A stretch of 64,000 nucleotides of DNA from an uncultured Clostridium sp. (GTDB taxonomy: Bacteria > Bacillota > Clostridia > Lachnospirales > Lachnospiraceae): the NCBI GenBank assembly GCA_900543885.1, contig UQTA01000001.1:62001-126000 (forward strand), in the 5' to 3' direction. This document shows, one piece after another, positions 56,258 to 64,000 of this stretch (positions are counted from its first letter, which is position 1; each line of letters begins with the position of its first letter). Position numbers and translations under genes: made by a program. The notes beneath the pieces are model-generated. The model worked only from the letters and a program-made list of their open reading frames with translations, was not told where the DNA came from and did no database searches.

Positions 56258-58375
56258 TTATTTCTTATGATCAGCAAGAACTTTCTCCTGAACGTTCTTT
56301 GGAACCTGCTCATATTTCTCGAAGAACATAGAGTAGTTACCACGACCCTGAGTTCTGGAACGCAGGTCTGTGGAGTAACCGAACATCTCAGACAGCGGAA
56401 CATATGCCTTAACCATCTTACCACCGCCGATATCTTCCATACCTTCGATACGGCCACGACGGGAGTTGATATCACCGATTACATCACCCATGTATTCTTC
56501 TGGCATGGTAACTTCAACCTTCATGATAGGCTCAAGAAGAACTGGATTGCCCTTTGCCATAGCATCCTTGAATGCCATAGATCCAGCAATGTGGAATGCC
56601 ATTTCAGAAGAGTCGACTTCATGGTAAGAACCATCATATACATCAGCGCATACACCCAGTACTGGGAATCCGCCAAGGATACCGGTCTTAGCAGCCTCTT
56701 CAATACCTTCGCCAACTGCTGGGATATATTCCTTAGGAATAGCACCACCAACAACGGAAGAAGTGAACTTGAAGGTCTCTTCTGCGTTTGGATCCATTGG
56801 TGTGAAGTGAACTTTACAATGTCCGTACTGTCCACGGCCACCGGACTGCTTAGCATACTTGCTGTCTACATCAACAGCCTTAGTAAAGGTTTCCTTATAA
56901 GCTACCTGAGGAGCACCTACGTTAGCCTCTACGTTGAATTCACGCAGCAGACGGTCTACGATGATGTCCAGATGTAACTCGCCCATACCGGAGATAATGG
57001 TCTGACCAGTTTCTTCGTCGGTACGAACACGGAAAGTAGGATCTTCTTCTGCCAGCTTTACAAGAGCATCGCCCATCTTATCCTGGCTTGCTTTTGTCTT
57101 AGGCTCGATAGCGATATCGATAACTGGCTCTGGGAATTCCATGGATTCAAGAATTACTGGATGCTGCTCATCACAGATGGTATCACCAGTAGTTGTATTC
57201 TTGAAACCAACAGCTGCTGCAATATCACCAGAGTATACACGATCAAGTTCGTGTCTCTTGTTTGCATGCATCTGAAGGATACGTCCTACACGCTCCTTCT
57301 TATCCTTTGTAGCATTCAGTACATAAGAACCAGATGCTAAAGAACCAGAGTAAACACGGAAATAAGCCAGCTTACCAACGAATGGGTCAGTCATAATCTT
57401 AAATGCAAGAGCTGCAAATGGCTCATCATCAGAAGAATGACGTACTACTTCGTTGCCTTCCAGATCCACACCCTTGATAGATGGGATATCGGTTGGTGCA
57501 GGCATATATTCAAGGATTGCATCCAGAAGCTTCTGAACGCCCTTGTTACGATAAGCGGAACCACAGCATACAGGAATTGCTGTACACTCACAGGTTGCCT
57601 TTCTTAATGCTTTCTTTAAATCATCTACAGATGGCTCTTCACCTTCCAGATACTGCATCATCAGATCATCATCCAGCTCGCAGATCTTCTCTACTAACTC
57701 GGTGTGATATAATTCAGCATCATCCTTCATGTCTTCAGGGATCTCACAGATGGTAACATCTTCACCCTTATCATCATTGTAGATGTAAGCATCCATTTCA
57801 AACAGGTCGATGATTCCCTTGAATTCATCTTCCTTGCCGATTGGCAGCTGTAAAACAATCGGGTTCTTGCCCAGACGGGTCTTGATCTGCTCTACTGCGC
57901 CGTAGAAGTTTGCACCAAGGATGTCCATCTTGTTGATGAATGCCATACGAGGTACATTGTATGTGTCAGCCTGACGCCATACGTTCTCGGACTGTGGTTC
58001 AACACCGCCCTTTGCGCAGAAAACGCCGACAGCACCATCCAGTACACGCAGAGAACGCTCAACCTCAACGGTAAAGTCAACGTGTCCAGGGGTATCAATG
58101 ATATTGATACGATGCTCTAAAGCACCAGCCTTTGGCTTGCAGTGATCCTGCAGAGTCCAATGGCAGGTAGTAGCAGCGGAAGTAATAGTAATACCTCTTT
58201 CCTGCTCCTGGGCCATCCAGTCCATGGTAGCAGTACCTTCATGAGTATCACCGATTTTATAGTTTACACCAGTGTAATACAGAATACGCTCGGTCAATGT
58301 GGTCTTACCAGCATCAATATGAGCCATGATTCCGATATTTCTGGTTCTCTCCAATGGATATTCTCTTCCAGCCAA
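56258..58375 (-). CDS. fusA: Elongation factor G, TTG start
   Basis: 705-residue translocase GTPase. Motifs Ala-His-Ile-Asp-Ala-Gly-Lys-Thr near 18-25, Asp-Thr-Pro-Gly-His near 92, and Asn-Lys-Met-Asp near 146 are visible, and five domains are complete. The start is taken as TTG at 58375, eight bases after AAGGAGG, giving Met-Ala-Gly-Arg-Glu-Tyr-Pro-Leu-Glu-Arg as in relatives; the frame is open upstream to 58417 but lacks a ribosome site. A short insert (about ten residues, Gln-Asp-His-Cys-Lys-Pro-Lys-Ala-Gly) precedes the G3 region. Confidence 0.97.
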   Translation of the reverse strand: MAGREYPLERTRNIGIMAHIDAGKTTLTERILYYTGVNYKIGDTHEGTATMDWMAQEQERGITITSAATTCHWTLQDHCKPKAGALEHRINIIDTPGHVDFTVEVERSLRVLDGAVGVFCAKGGVEPQSENVWRQADTYNVPRMAFINKMDILGANFYGAVEQIKTRLGKNPIVLQLPIGKEDEFKGIIDLFEMDAYIYNDDKGEDVTICEIPEDMKDDAELYHTELVEKICELDDDLMMQYLEGEEPSVDDLKKALRKATCECTAIPVCCGSAYRNKGVQKLLDAILEYMPAPTDIPSIKGVDLEGNEVVRHSSDDEPFAALAFKIMTDPFVGKLAYFRVYSGSLASGSYVLNATKDKKERVGRILQMHANKRHELDRVYSGDIAAAVGFKNTTTGDTICDEQHPVILESMEFPEPVIDIAIEPKTKASQDKMGDALVKLAEEDPTFRVRTDEETGQTIISGMGELHLDIIVDRLLREFNVEANVGAPQVAYKETFTKAVDVDSKYAKQSGGRGQYGHCKVHFTPMDPNAEETFKFTSSVVGGAIPKEYIPAVGEGIEEAAKTGILGGFPVLGVCADVYDGSYHEVDSSEMAFHIAGSMAFKDAMAKGNPVLLEPIMKVEVTMPEEYMGDVIGDINSRRGRIEGMEDIGGGKMVKAYVPLSEMFGYSTDLRSRTQGRGNYSMFFEKYEQVPKNVQEKVLADHKK

Positions 58376-58417
58376 GGGATTTTCCTCCTTAAAATAGTGA
58401 AAAAAGGAAACCTGCAA

Positions 58418-58888
58418 TTAGAAGCGGTAGTGAGCAAATGCCTTATTTGCTTCTGCCATCTTATGCATATCTTCTTTCTTCTTTACAGATGCGCCAGTGT
58501 TGTTAGCTGCATCCATGATCTCGTTTGCCAGTCTCTCGATCTGAGTCTTCTCGCCTCTCTTACGGGAGTACAGAGTGATCCAGCGAAGTCCAAGAGCCTG
58601 TCTTCTTTCTGGCTTAACTTCGATCGGTACCTGATAGGTAGCACCACCGATACGTTTTGCCTTAACTTCCAGAACTGGCATGATGTTGTTCATTGCTTCT
58701 TCAAATACTTCAATAGCGTCTTTTCCTGTTGTCTCAGCAACACGGTCAAAAGCGCCGTATACAATTTTCTGTGCAACACCCTTCTTGCCGTCTAACATGA
58801 TGTTGTTGATCAGCTTGGTTACAACCTTATTGTTGTAGATTGGGTCTGCCAGAACGTCTCTCTTCTGAGTATGTCCTTTACGTGGCAC
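58418..58888 (-). CDS. rpsG: 30S ribosomal protein S7
   Basis: 156 residues, full length. Starts Met-Pro-Arg-Lys-Gly and carries the rRNA-binding helices typical of S7. S7 nucleates assembly of the 30S head and in E. coli represses its own operon. Upstream AAGGAGGGAAGTAAC is a strong ribosome site. It is preceded by an unusually long gap of 220 bases to rpsL containing a hairpin at 58910-58936. Confidence 0.98.
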   Translation of the reverse strand: MPRKGHTQKRDVLADPIYNNKVVTKLINNIMLDGKKGVAQKIVYGAFDRVAETTGKDAIEVFEEAMNNIMPVLEVKAKRIGGATYQVPIEVKPERRQALGLRWITLYSRKRGEKTQIERLANEIMDAANNTGASVKKKEDMHKMAEANKAFAHYRF

Positions 58889-58909
58889 GTTACTTCCCTC
58901 CTTAATATG

Positions 58910-58936
58910 CTGCCTTGGATTTCATATCCTTGGCAG
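58910..58936 (-). promoter_or_regulatory. Hairpin in the rpsL-rpsG gap, candidate S7 regulatory site
   Basis: CTGCC-TT-GGAT / ATCC-TT-GGCAG symmetrical hairpin with paired TT bulges, ending about 20 bases before the rpsG start. In E. coli the corresponding intercistronic region binds S7; similarity in position only. Confidence 0.45.
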
Positions 58937-59108
58937 GTTTACATTAACTCGTCGGTACTCACATGTTTCCATAAAATGTGTTCGTGCTCGGTCAATATAT
59001 TTCCTGCAACCACAGGTTCAATATCACAATCCGGCACAACAAAGCAGTTCAGTATTTACTGACTGCAGTCACTTTACTGCTGTTAGTGATTCCAGTTTTA
59101 AATTTTAA

Positions 59109-59528
59109 TTACTTTTTGTCTTTTGGTCTCTTAGCGCCGTATTTGGAACGAGCCTGCTTTCTGTTAGCAACACCTGCTGTATCCAGTGTACCTCTTACGA
59201 TATGATATCTGGTACCTGGCAGGTCCTTTACTCTTCCTCCACGGATCAGAACAACGCTGTGCTCCTGAAGGTTGTGACCTTCTCCTGGGATGTAGCTTGT
59301 TACTTCGATACCATTGGAAAGACGTACTCTGGCGATCTTTCTAAGTGCAGAGTTAGGTTTCTTAGGGGTAGCAGTCTTAACAGCGGTACAAACGCCACGC
59401 TTCTGTGGTGCAGATACGTCTGTTGCTTTCTTCTGTAAAGAGTTGTAACCCTTCTGCAGAGCTGGTGCAGTAGACTTCTTTGCGCTGGTCTGTCTTCCCT
59501 TTCTTACTAACTGGTTAAATGTTGGCAT
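59109..59528 (-). CDS. rpsL: 30S ribosomal protein S12
   Basis: 139-residue decoding-site protein. Starts Met-Pro-Thr-Phe-Asn-Gln-Leu. The streptomycin-site loop Thr-Pro-Lys-Lys-Pro-Asn-Ser-Ala has Lys (wild-type sensitive form), and the second loop with the conserved Asp (Gly-Gly-Arg-Val-Lys-Asp-Leu-Pro-Gly) is intact. The start is the ATG at 59528, eight bases after AGGAGG; a GTG at 59537 is rejected. First gene of the str operon. Confidence 0.98.
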   Translation of the reverse strand: MPTFNQLVRKGRQTSAKKSTAPALQKGYNSLQKKATDVSAPQKRGVCTAVKTATPKKPNSALRKIARVRLSNGIEVTSYIPGEGHNLQEHSVVLIRGGRVKDLPGTRYHIVRGTLDTAGVANRKQARSKYGAKRPKDKK

Positions 59529-59619
59529 CCTTTTCACCTCCTGTGATATTGACTGTTGGTTGCTGTGTCTTTCAGCTTGTTGTTATGCAAAGAGCTAAGC
59601 ACTTTGCACACACCTTTTT

Positions 59620-59647
59620 ATTATAGCATGGGGAAATAATCTGTCAA
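59620..59647 (-). promoter_or_regulatory. Promoter of the str operon
   Basis: On minus, TTGACA (59647-59642), a 16-base spacer, and TATAAT (59625-59620) preceded by TGC, an extended -10. About 90 bases upstream of rpsL. Confidence 0.88.
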
Positions 59648-59668
59648 GAGGATTTTTTAAATATTTTG

Positions 59669-59716
59669 CTACAGTTCAGCCTTGCGAAGATTTAGGGTCA
59701 AAAGCACGTTGAACAT
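59669..59716. repeat. Left-end fragment of the GTTACAG MITE
   Basis: CTACAGTTCAGCCTTGCGAAG continues to about 59714 along the left half of the full elements, then diverges. A stray ACAGTAAC at 59790-59797 could be the other end of a degraded copy. Confidence 0.65.
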
Positions 59717-59798
59717 TTCAATACGGCAAATTCCCGCTGCCACTACGTTATCGTACGGCACTTTCGGTTCCAAAAGTGCCTACCCGTGTACAGTAACA

Positions 59799-59996
59799 TT
59801 ATGCATTCAGATAATCCAATGCAAACTGTACATAAATGCCGGTACCGTGGAACAGAACATCTTCATCTACATCAAAGGCCGGATGATGATGATGAGCAGC
59901 CGTAATCCCCAGCTCCTTTAAACTGGAAACCAGGTATGCCGTAGTATTTTTTTCTTCATAAGAAAGCTTTGGATGCTGATGCAGAGTGCATGCAAA
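59799..59996 (-). pseudogene. Remnant of an M20 amidohydrolase/peptidase
   Basis: In one minus-strand frame, Leu-His-Gln-His-Pro-Lys-Leu-Ser-Tyr-Glu-Glu followed by Tyr-Leu-Val-Ser-Ser-Leu-Lys-Glu-Leu-Gly-Ile matches the N-terminus of M20 amidohydrolases (Leu-His-x-His-Pro-Glu-Leu). It then jumps directly to His-His-Pro-Ala-Phe-Asp-Val-Asp-Glu-Asp and Phe-Ala-Leu-Asp-Tyr-Leu, the C-terminal signature, ending in TAA at 59801-59799. About 320 residues between are missing, and there is no start codon or ribosome site. It is a deletion relic between rpoC and the str operon. Confidence 0.8.
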
Positions 59997-60039
59997 AAGG
60001 ACGCAGGGAATCCGCCTATACAGCCGGACACCTGCGTCC
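59994..60039 (-). terminator. Terminator of rpoBC
   Basis: Perfect 9-bp stem GGACGCAGG / CCTGCGTCC with a 23-base loop and five T on minus, 36 bases past the rpoC stop. It overlaps the edge of the M20 relic. Confidence 0.9.
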
Positions 60040-60075
60040 TCAGATCTGATTCTTTTACAAATCAGCTTCTATATT

Positions 60076-63000
60076 TTATTCTTCTGTTTCATCTGTATCC
60101 TCAAATGCATCTTCTGCATCCTCGGTCTCGTCCATGTCCAGAACTTCTTCTGCTACATTGTCCTCAGAGATCTCAGAATCTTCTGCTGCATCAGATGCGA
60201 TATCATCATCCTCTAATACGGAGATTTCATCATCTTCTGTAAGAAGTCTGTCATCTGTATCCAGTTTTACATTACGGTAACGCTTCATACCTGTACCAGC
60301 AGGAATTGGCTTACCGATGATTACGTTCTCCTTGATACCGATCAGGTGGTCAACCTTACCATTAATAGCAGCCTCTGTCAGAACCTTCGTGGTCTCCTGG
60401 AAGGATGCTGCTGATAAGAAGGAATCTGTTGCAAGAGATGCCTTGGTGATACCAAGCATTACCTGCTTGCCTTCTGCAGGCTGTTTGCCCTGAGCGATCA
60501 GTTCTTCATTCATCTCGTTGAAGTCAAGAACATCCATAGATACACCTGGGAGAACATTGCTGTCGCCGCTCTCTTCAATGCGGATCTTCTTTAACATCTG
60601 GTGTACGATCATTTCGATGTGCTTATCGTTGATCTCAACACCCTGGAGACGGTATACACGCTGAACTTCCTGGATCATGTAATCCTGTACAGCACGAACG
60701 CCCTTGATCTTTAAGATATCATGCGGATTTACACTACCTTCTGTCAGCTCATCACCAGCTTCCAGAACCTGTCCTTCCATAACCTTGATTCTGGATCCGT
60801 ATGGGATCAGATAGGTCTTGGAATTACCGCTTTCCATATCTGTAACTGTGATCTCACGTTTCTTCTTGGTATCCTTGATATCAACAACACCGCCGAATTC
60901 GGTGATGATCGCAAGACCCTTTGGCTTACGTGCCTCAAAAAGCTCCTCGACACGAGGAAGACCCTGTGTAATATCGCCGCCGGCAACACCACCGGTATGG
61001 AATGTACGCATGGTCAGCTGTGTACCAGGCTCACCGATAGACTGAGCTGCGATGATACCAACAGCTTCACCAACCTGTACAGGCTGTCCGGTTGCCATGT
61101 TTGCGCCGTAGCACTTTGCACACACACCAATGTGGGACTTACAGCTTAATACGGTACGGATCTTAACAGACTTGCGTCCTAACTTGTTCAGAACCTTCAT
61201 AACAGCTGCAGCACGTTTTGGTGTACACATATGATTAGCCTTGATCACTACTTCACCTGTATCCGGATCAGTAATCGTCTCAGCGATATAACGTCCTGTG
61301 ATTCTCTCTTCCAGATCTTCGATCACTTCGTTTCCATCCATGAAAGCCTTAATCTCCATGTAAGGGATCTCTTTGCCTTCACAGCAGTCAACCTCACGGA
61401 TGATCAGATCCTGAGATACGTCTACCAGTCGTCTGGTCAGATAACCAGAGTCCGCAGTACGAAGAGCGGTATCGGACAGACCTTTACGTGCACCATGAGC
61501 GGAGATGAAGTACTCCAGTACGTCAAGACCTTCACGGAAGTTGGACTTAATAGGAAGTTCGATGGTATGACCAGTTGTATCTGCCATCAGTCCTCGCATA
61601 CCGGCCAGCTGTTTGATCTGCTTATCAGATCCTCGCGCACCAGAGTCAGCCATCATGAAGATGTTGTTGTACTTATCAAGACCAGTTAACAGGTCATGAG
61701 TCAGCTGATCATCGGTGGTCTTCCAGGTTTCAATAACCTCTTTATAACGTTCTTCCTCGGTAATAAGACCGCGGCGGTAGTTCTTTGCAATGTGGTCTAC
61801 TGTTGCCTGAGCATCAGCGATCAGCTTCGGCTTGCTTGCAGGTACGGTCATATCAGAAATAGATACGGTCATAGCTGCTCTGGTAGAGAACTTGTAACCA
61901 ATTGCCTTGATATCATCCAGTGTAACAGCAGTCTGGGTAGCGCCGTGTACATTGATAACTTTTTCAAGGATCTGCTTTAACTGCTTCTTAGCTACATGGA
62001 AGTCAACTTCCAGTTTCAGCTCATTTTCAGGAATGCTTCTGTCTACAAAGCCTAAGTCCTGAGGAATGATCTCGTTGAAGATAAAACGTCCGATGGTGGA
62101 CTCGATCACACCAGTCTTAACAGTGCCATCCGGCATTGTCTTGGAAACTCTTACCTTAACTCTTGAGTGCAGAGTTGCCTCCTGGTTCTCATAAGCCAGG
62201 ATTGCTTCGTTTACACTCTTGAAGATCATGCCTTCGCCCTTAGCGCCAGGACGCTCCTGGGTCAGATAGTAGATACCAAGTACCATATCCTGTGAAGGAA
62301 CGGCTACAGGACCACCATCAGAAGGCTTTAACAGGTTGTTCGGGCTTAACAGAAGAAAACGGCACTCTGCCTGTGCTTCTACGGACAGAGGAAGATGAAC
62401 TGCCATCTGGTCACCGTCGAAGTCGGCGTTGAACGCGGTACAAACAAGTGGATGCAGCTTAATCGCTTTACCTTCTACCAGGATCGGCTCAAATGCCTGG
62501 ATACCAAGTCTGTGCAGTGTAGGAGCACGGTTTAACATAACCGGATGCTCTTTAATAACATCTTCCAGAACATCCCATACTTCTGTCTGAAGCTTTTCAA
62601 CCATCTTCTTTGCATTCTTAATGTTGTGAGCAGTACCGTTTGCTACTAACTCTTTCATTACGAATGGCTTGAACAGCTCGATCGCCATTTCTTTTGGCAG
62701 ACCGCACTGATAGATCTTTAATTCAGGACCAACAACGATAACGGAACGTCCAGAATAGTCAACACGCTTACCTAACAGGTTCTGACGGAAACGTCCCTGC
62801 TTACCCTTTAACATATCGGAAAGAGACTTAAGAGCACGGTTTCCAGGTCCTGTTACAGGACGGCCGCGGCGGCCATTGTCGATCAGGGCATCAACTGCTT
62901 CCTGAAGCATACGCTTTTCGTTGCGGACAATGATATCCGGAGCGCCAAGCTCTAACAGTCTTGCCAGACGGTTATTACGGTTGATGATTCTTCTGTATAA

Positions 63001-63924
63001 GTCGTTTAAGTCACTGGTTGCAAAACGTCCTCCGTCCAGCTGTACCATAGGACGGATATCCGGCGGGATAACAGGAATAACATCCATGATCATCCATTCA
63101 GGGCGGTTTCCGGAGCTTAAGAATGCCTCTACAACTTCCAGACGCTTGATGATCCTTGCACGTTTCTGGCCGCTTGCATCGATCAGCTGCTTTCTTAACT
63201 CAGCAGAATCTTTTTCCAGGTCGATTGCTTTTAACAGCTCCTGGATCGCCTCAGCACCCATTCCTACACGGAATGCAGTGCTGCTGCCATATTTTTCTAC
63301 TTCTTCACGGTATTCCTTTTCAGATAATACCTGCTTGTACTGAAGGCTTGTTACGCCTGGATCCAGTACAACATAAGAAGCAAAGTACAGAACTTTCTCC
63401 AGAGTTCTTGGAGAAATATCAAGGATCAGACCCATACGGCTTGGGATTCCCTTGAAGTACCAGATATGGGAAACAGGAGCAGCAAGCTCAATACGTCCCA
63501 TACGCTCTCTTCTGACGCTGGACTTGGTAACTTCAACGCCGCAGCGATCACAGATCACGCCTTTATAACGGATCTTCTTGTACTTTCCGCAGTGGCACTC
63601 CCAGTCCTTGCTCGGTCCAAAGATTCTTTCACAGAAAAGTCCGTCTTTCTCAGGTTTTAAAGTTCTGTAGTTAATGGTCTCAGGCTTCTTTACAACGCCG
63701 TGATCCCACCAGTCTTTCCACTCCTTAGAAGGAGCGCCTGCAGGCTCAGGCATACGGTTGCGCATTGCACCCTGCTCCCACCATTCTTTCCACTGCTTGC
63801 TTGGCTTATCTGCAGGCTCCGGAGTTCTGTGTGTCCAGGAGCGGATCTTTTCAGGGGAAGCCAGACCTATTTTAATGGCATCAAACGCCATTGGATGATA
63901 AGTTTCATTTGTTGTTTCCGGCAT
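60076..63924 (-). CDS. rpoC: RNA polymerase beta-prime subunit with repeated Trp-rich N-terminal insert
   Basis: 1282-residue catalytic subunit. The Mg-binding Asn-Ala-Asp-Phe-Asp-Gly-Asp motif, the first zinc cluster (Cys-x-Cys...Cys-Asp-Arg-Cys) and a second cysteine cluster are present. Two oddities: between Arg-Ser-Trp (residue 30) and the conserved Lys-Lys-Pro-Glu-Thr-Ile-Asn-Tyr, about 45 extra residues form two tandem copies of Pro-Glu-Pro-Ala-x2-Pro-Ser-Lys-x-Trp-Lys-x-Trp-Trp; and the last 60 residues are a very acidic tail. The start is the ATG at 63924, nine bases after GGGAG. It follows rpoB by 19 bases. Confidence 0.97.
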   Translation of the reverse strand: MPETTNETYHPMAFDAIKIGLASPEKIRSWTHRTPEPADKPSKQWKEWWEQGAMRNRMPEPAGAPSKEWKDWWDHGVVKKPETINYRTLKPEKDGLFCERIFGPSKDWECHCGKYKKIRYKGVICDRCGVEVTKSSVRRERMGRIELAAPVSHIWYFKGIPSRMGLILDISPRTLEKVLYFASYVVLDPGVTSLQYKQVLSEKEYREEVEKYGSSTAFRVGMGAEAIQELLKAIDLEKDSAELRKQLIDASGQKRARIIKRLEVVEAFLSSGNRPEWMIMDVIPVIPPDIRPMVQLDGGRFATSDLNDLYRRIINRNNRLARLLELGAPDIIVRNEKRMLQEAVDALIDNGRRGRPVTGPGNRALKSLSDMLKGKQGRFRQNLLGKRVDYSGRSVIVVGPELKIYQCGLPKEMAIELFKPFVMKELVANGTAHNIKNAKKMVEKLQTEVWDVLEDVIKEHPVMLNRAPTLHRLGIQAFEPILVEGKAIKLHPLVCTAFNADFDGDQMAVHLPLSVEAQAECRFLLLSPNNLLKPSDGGPVAVPSQDMVLGIYYLTQERPGAKGEGMIFKSVNEAILAYENQEATLHSRVKVRVSKTMPDGTVKTGVIESTIGRFIFNEIIPQDLGFVDRSIPENELKLEVDFHVAKKQLKQILEKVINVHGATQTAVTLDDIKAIGYKFSTRAAMTVSISDMTVPASKPKLIADAQATVDHIAKNYRRGLITEEERYKEVIETWKTTDDQLTHDLLTGLDKYNNIFMMADSGARGSDKQIKQLAGMRGLMADTTGHTIELPIKSNFREGLDVLEYFISAHGARKGLSDTALRTADSGYLTRRLVDVSQDLIIREVDCCEGKEIPYMEIKAFMDGNEVIEDLEERITGRYIAETITDPDTGEVVIKANHMCTPKRAAAVMKVLNKLGRKSVKIRTVLSCKSHIGVCAKCYGANMATGQPVQVGEAVGIIAAQSIGEPGTQLTMRTFHTGGVAGGDITQGLPRVEELFEARKPKGLAIITEFGGVVDIKDTKKKREITVTDMESGNSKTYLIPYGSRIKVMEGQVLEAGDELTEGSVNPHDILKIKGVRAVQDYMIQEVQRVYRLQGVEINDKHIEMIVHQMLKKIRIEESGDSNVLPGVSMDVLDFNEMNEELIAQGKQPAEGKQVMLGITKASLATDSFLSAASFQETTKVLTEAAINGKVDHLIGIKENVIIGKPIPAGTGMKRYRNVKLDTDDRLLTEDDEISVLEDDDIASDAAEDSEISEDNVAEEVLDMDETEDAEDAFEDTDETEE

Positions 63925-63943
63925 GAGCTTATACTCCCTTCTA

Positions 63944-64000
63944 TTATTCGTTCTCACTGTCATCTGTATATGCGTCATACAGATCATCTGTATAATCGTC
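63944..64000 (-). CDS. rpoB: RNA polymerase beta subunit, extreme C-terminus only
   Basis: The last 18 codons and TAA stop of a frame entering from the right edge. The residues are highly acidic (Asp, Glu and Tyr, ending Ser-Glu-Asn-Glu). Position directly upstream of rpoC and the acidic tail type seen in related Clostridia make it the end of rpoB. Too short for a motif-based call; identity rests on context. Confidence 0.8.
   Translation of the reverse strand, partial: DDYTDDLYDAYTDDSENE

Noticed and set aside
59799..59996. Small intact CDS between rpoC and rpsL
   Set aside because: No start codon with ribosome site; it joins distant parts of an M20 enzyme, so it is recorded as a relic.
60076..63924. 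Frameshift or assembly error explaining the RpoC insert
   Set aside because: The frame is continuous on both sides, the insert is a multiple of three, and the two repeat copies differ at many bases, which argues against a simple assembly duplication.

Overview
The window is a bacterial chromosome segment from a low-to-moderate GC Firmicute, most likely family Lachnospiraceae (class Clostridia). This rests on gene content and order: the ireB - ruvX - DUF1292 - mltG-like - trmR - U32 peptidase block has the same order as the Bacillus yrzL-yrrK-yrzB-yrrL-yrrM-yrrO block. RNase J, MtaB, a rhodanese-less ThiI beside a cysteine desulfurase, an Oad/Mmd-type sodium decarboxylase and a rpoBC/str region are also present. 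No tRNA, rRNA, CRISPR array, phage or transposase gene was seen. Nearly everything is on the minus strand; only four genes are on plus (HPr-like, S8 protease, thiW, thiM).

Layout. 1-10043: housekeeping on minus (partial M16C protease, YdcF, tRNA wobble-uridine modification, RNase J, RuvX, IreB, MtaB). 10179-10412: an isolated plus-strand HPr-like protein lacking the phosphorylatable His. 10650-20243: RNA modification and repair (thiI, cysteine desulfurase, rsmE, prmA, TSUP exporter, rsmH, recQ, SEC-C protein). 20555-25218: a catabolic or transport unit (OFA and GPH transporters, SDR dehydrogenase) under a MerR regulator with a classic 19-bp-spacer promoter. 25560-26828: a secreted subtilase. 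26842-37259: a sugar locus with a YesM/YesN-type two-component system, a pseudo-ABC ATPase, an AGE-family epimerase, a ribose-type ABC transporter and a ROK kinase. 37657-49577: C4-dicarboxylate and oxaloacetate metabolism (two carboxyltransferases, biotin carrier, Na+ pump subunits, two-subunit fumarase, a shrunken DASS transporter), two GntR regulators, a DUF1847 protein and aspartate kinase. 49836-54688: a secreted TIM-barrel DUF5722 protein and the thiW-thiM / thiE thiamine salvage genes. 54877-64000: tuf, fusA, rpsG, rpsL, rpoC and the 3' end of rpoB.

How the genes fit together. In the sugar locus the response regulator probably activates the AGE-ABC-ROK unit: tandem 13-bp repeats 21 bp apart abut its promoter. 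Imported sugar would be epimerised and then phosphorylated. The dicarboxylate locus carries both an acyl-CoA-type and an oxaloacetate/pyruvate-type carboxyltransferase with one biotin carrier and Na+ pump subunits. Together with fumarase this suggests Na+-coupled interconversion of fumarate, malate, oxaloacetate and acyl-CoA, with AT-rich GntR-type sites at two promoters.

Most notable signals: (1) a tandemly repeated Trp-rich insert near the N-terminus of RNA polymerase beta-prime; (2) a structured 5' leader with an intrinsic terminator upstream of thiW that does not look like a TPP riboswitch; (3) a 151-bp MITE with perfect 18-bp terminal inverted repeats and two different 8-bp target duplications; (4) a pseudo-ATPase next to a sensor kinase that has no extracellular domain; (5) a stem-loop shared by three unrelated 5' leaders; (6) collapsed remnants of an M20 hydrolase and possibly of a DASS transporter. 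Start codons were adjusted by ribosome binding sites where the sequence allowed.
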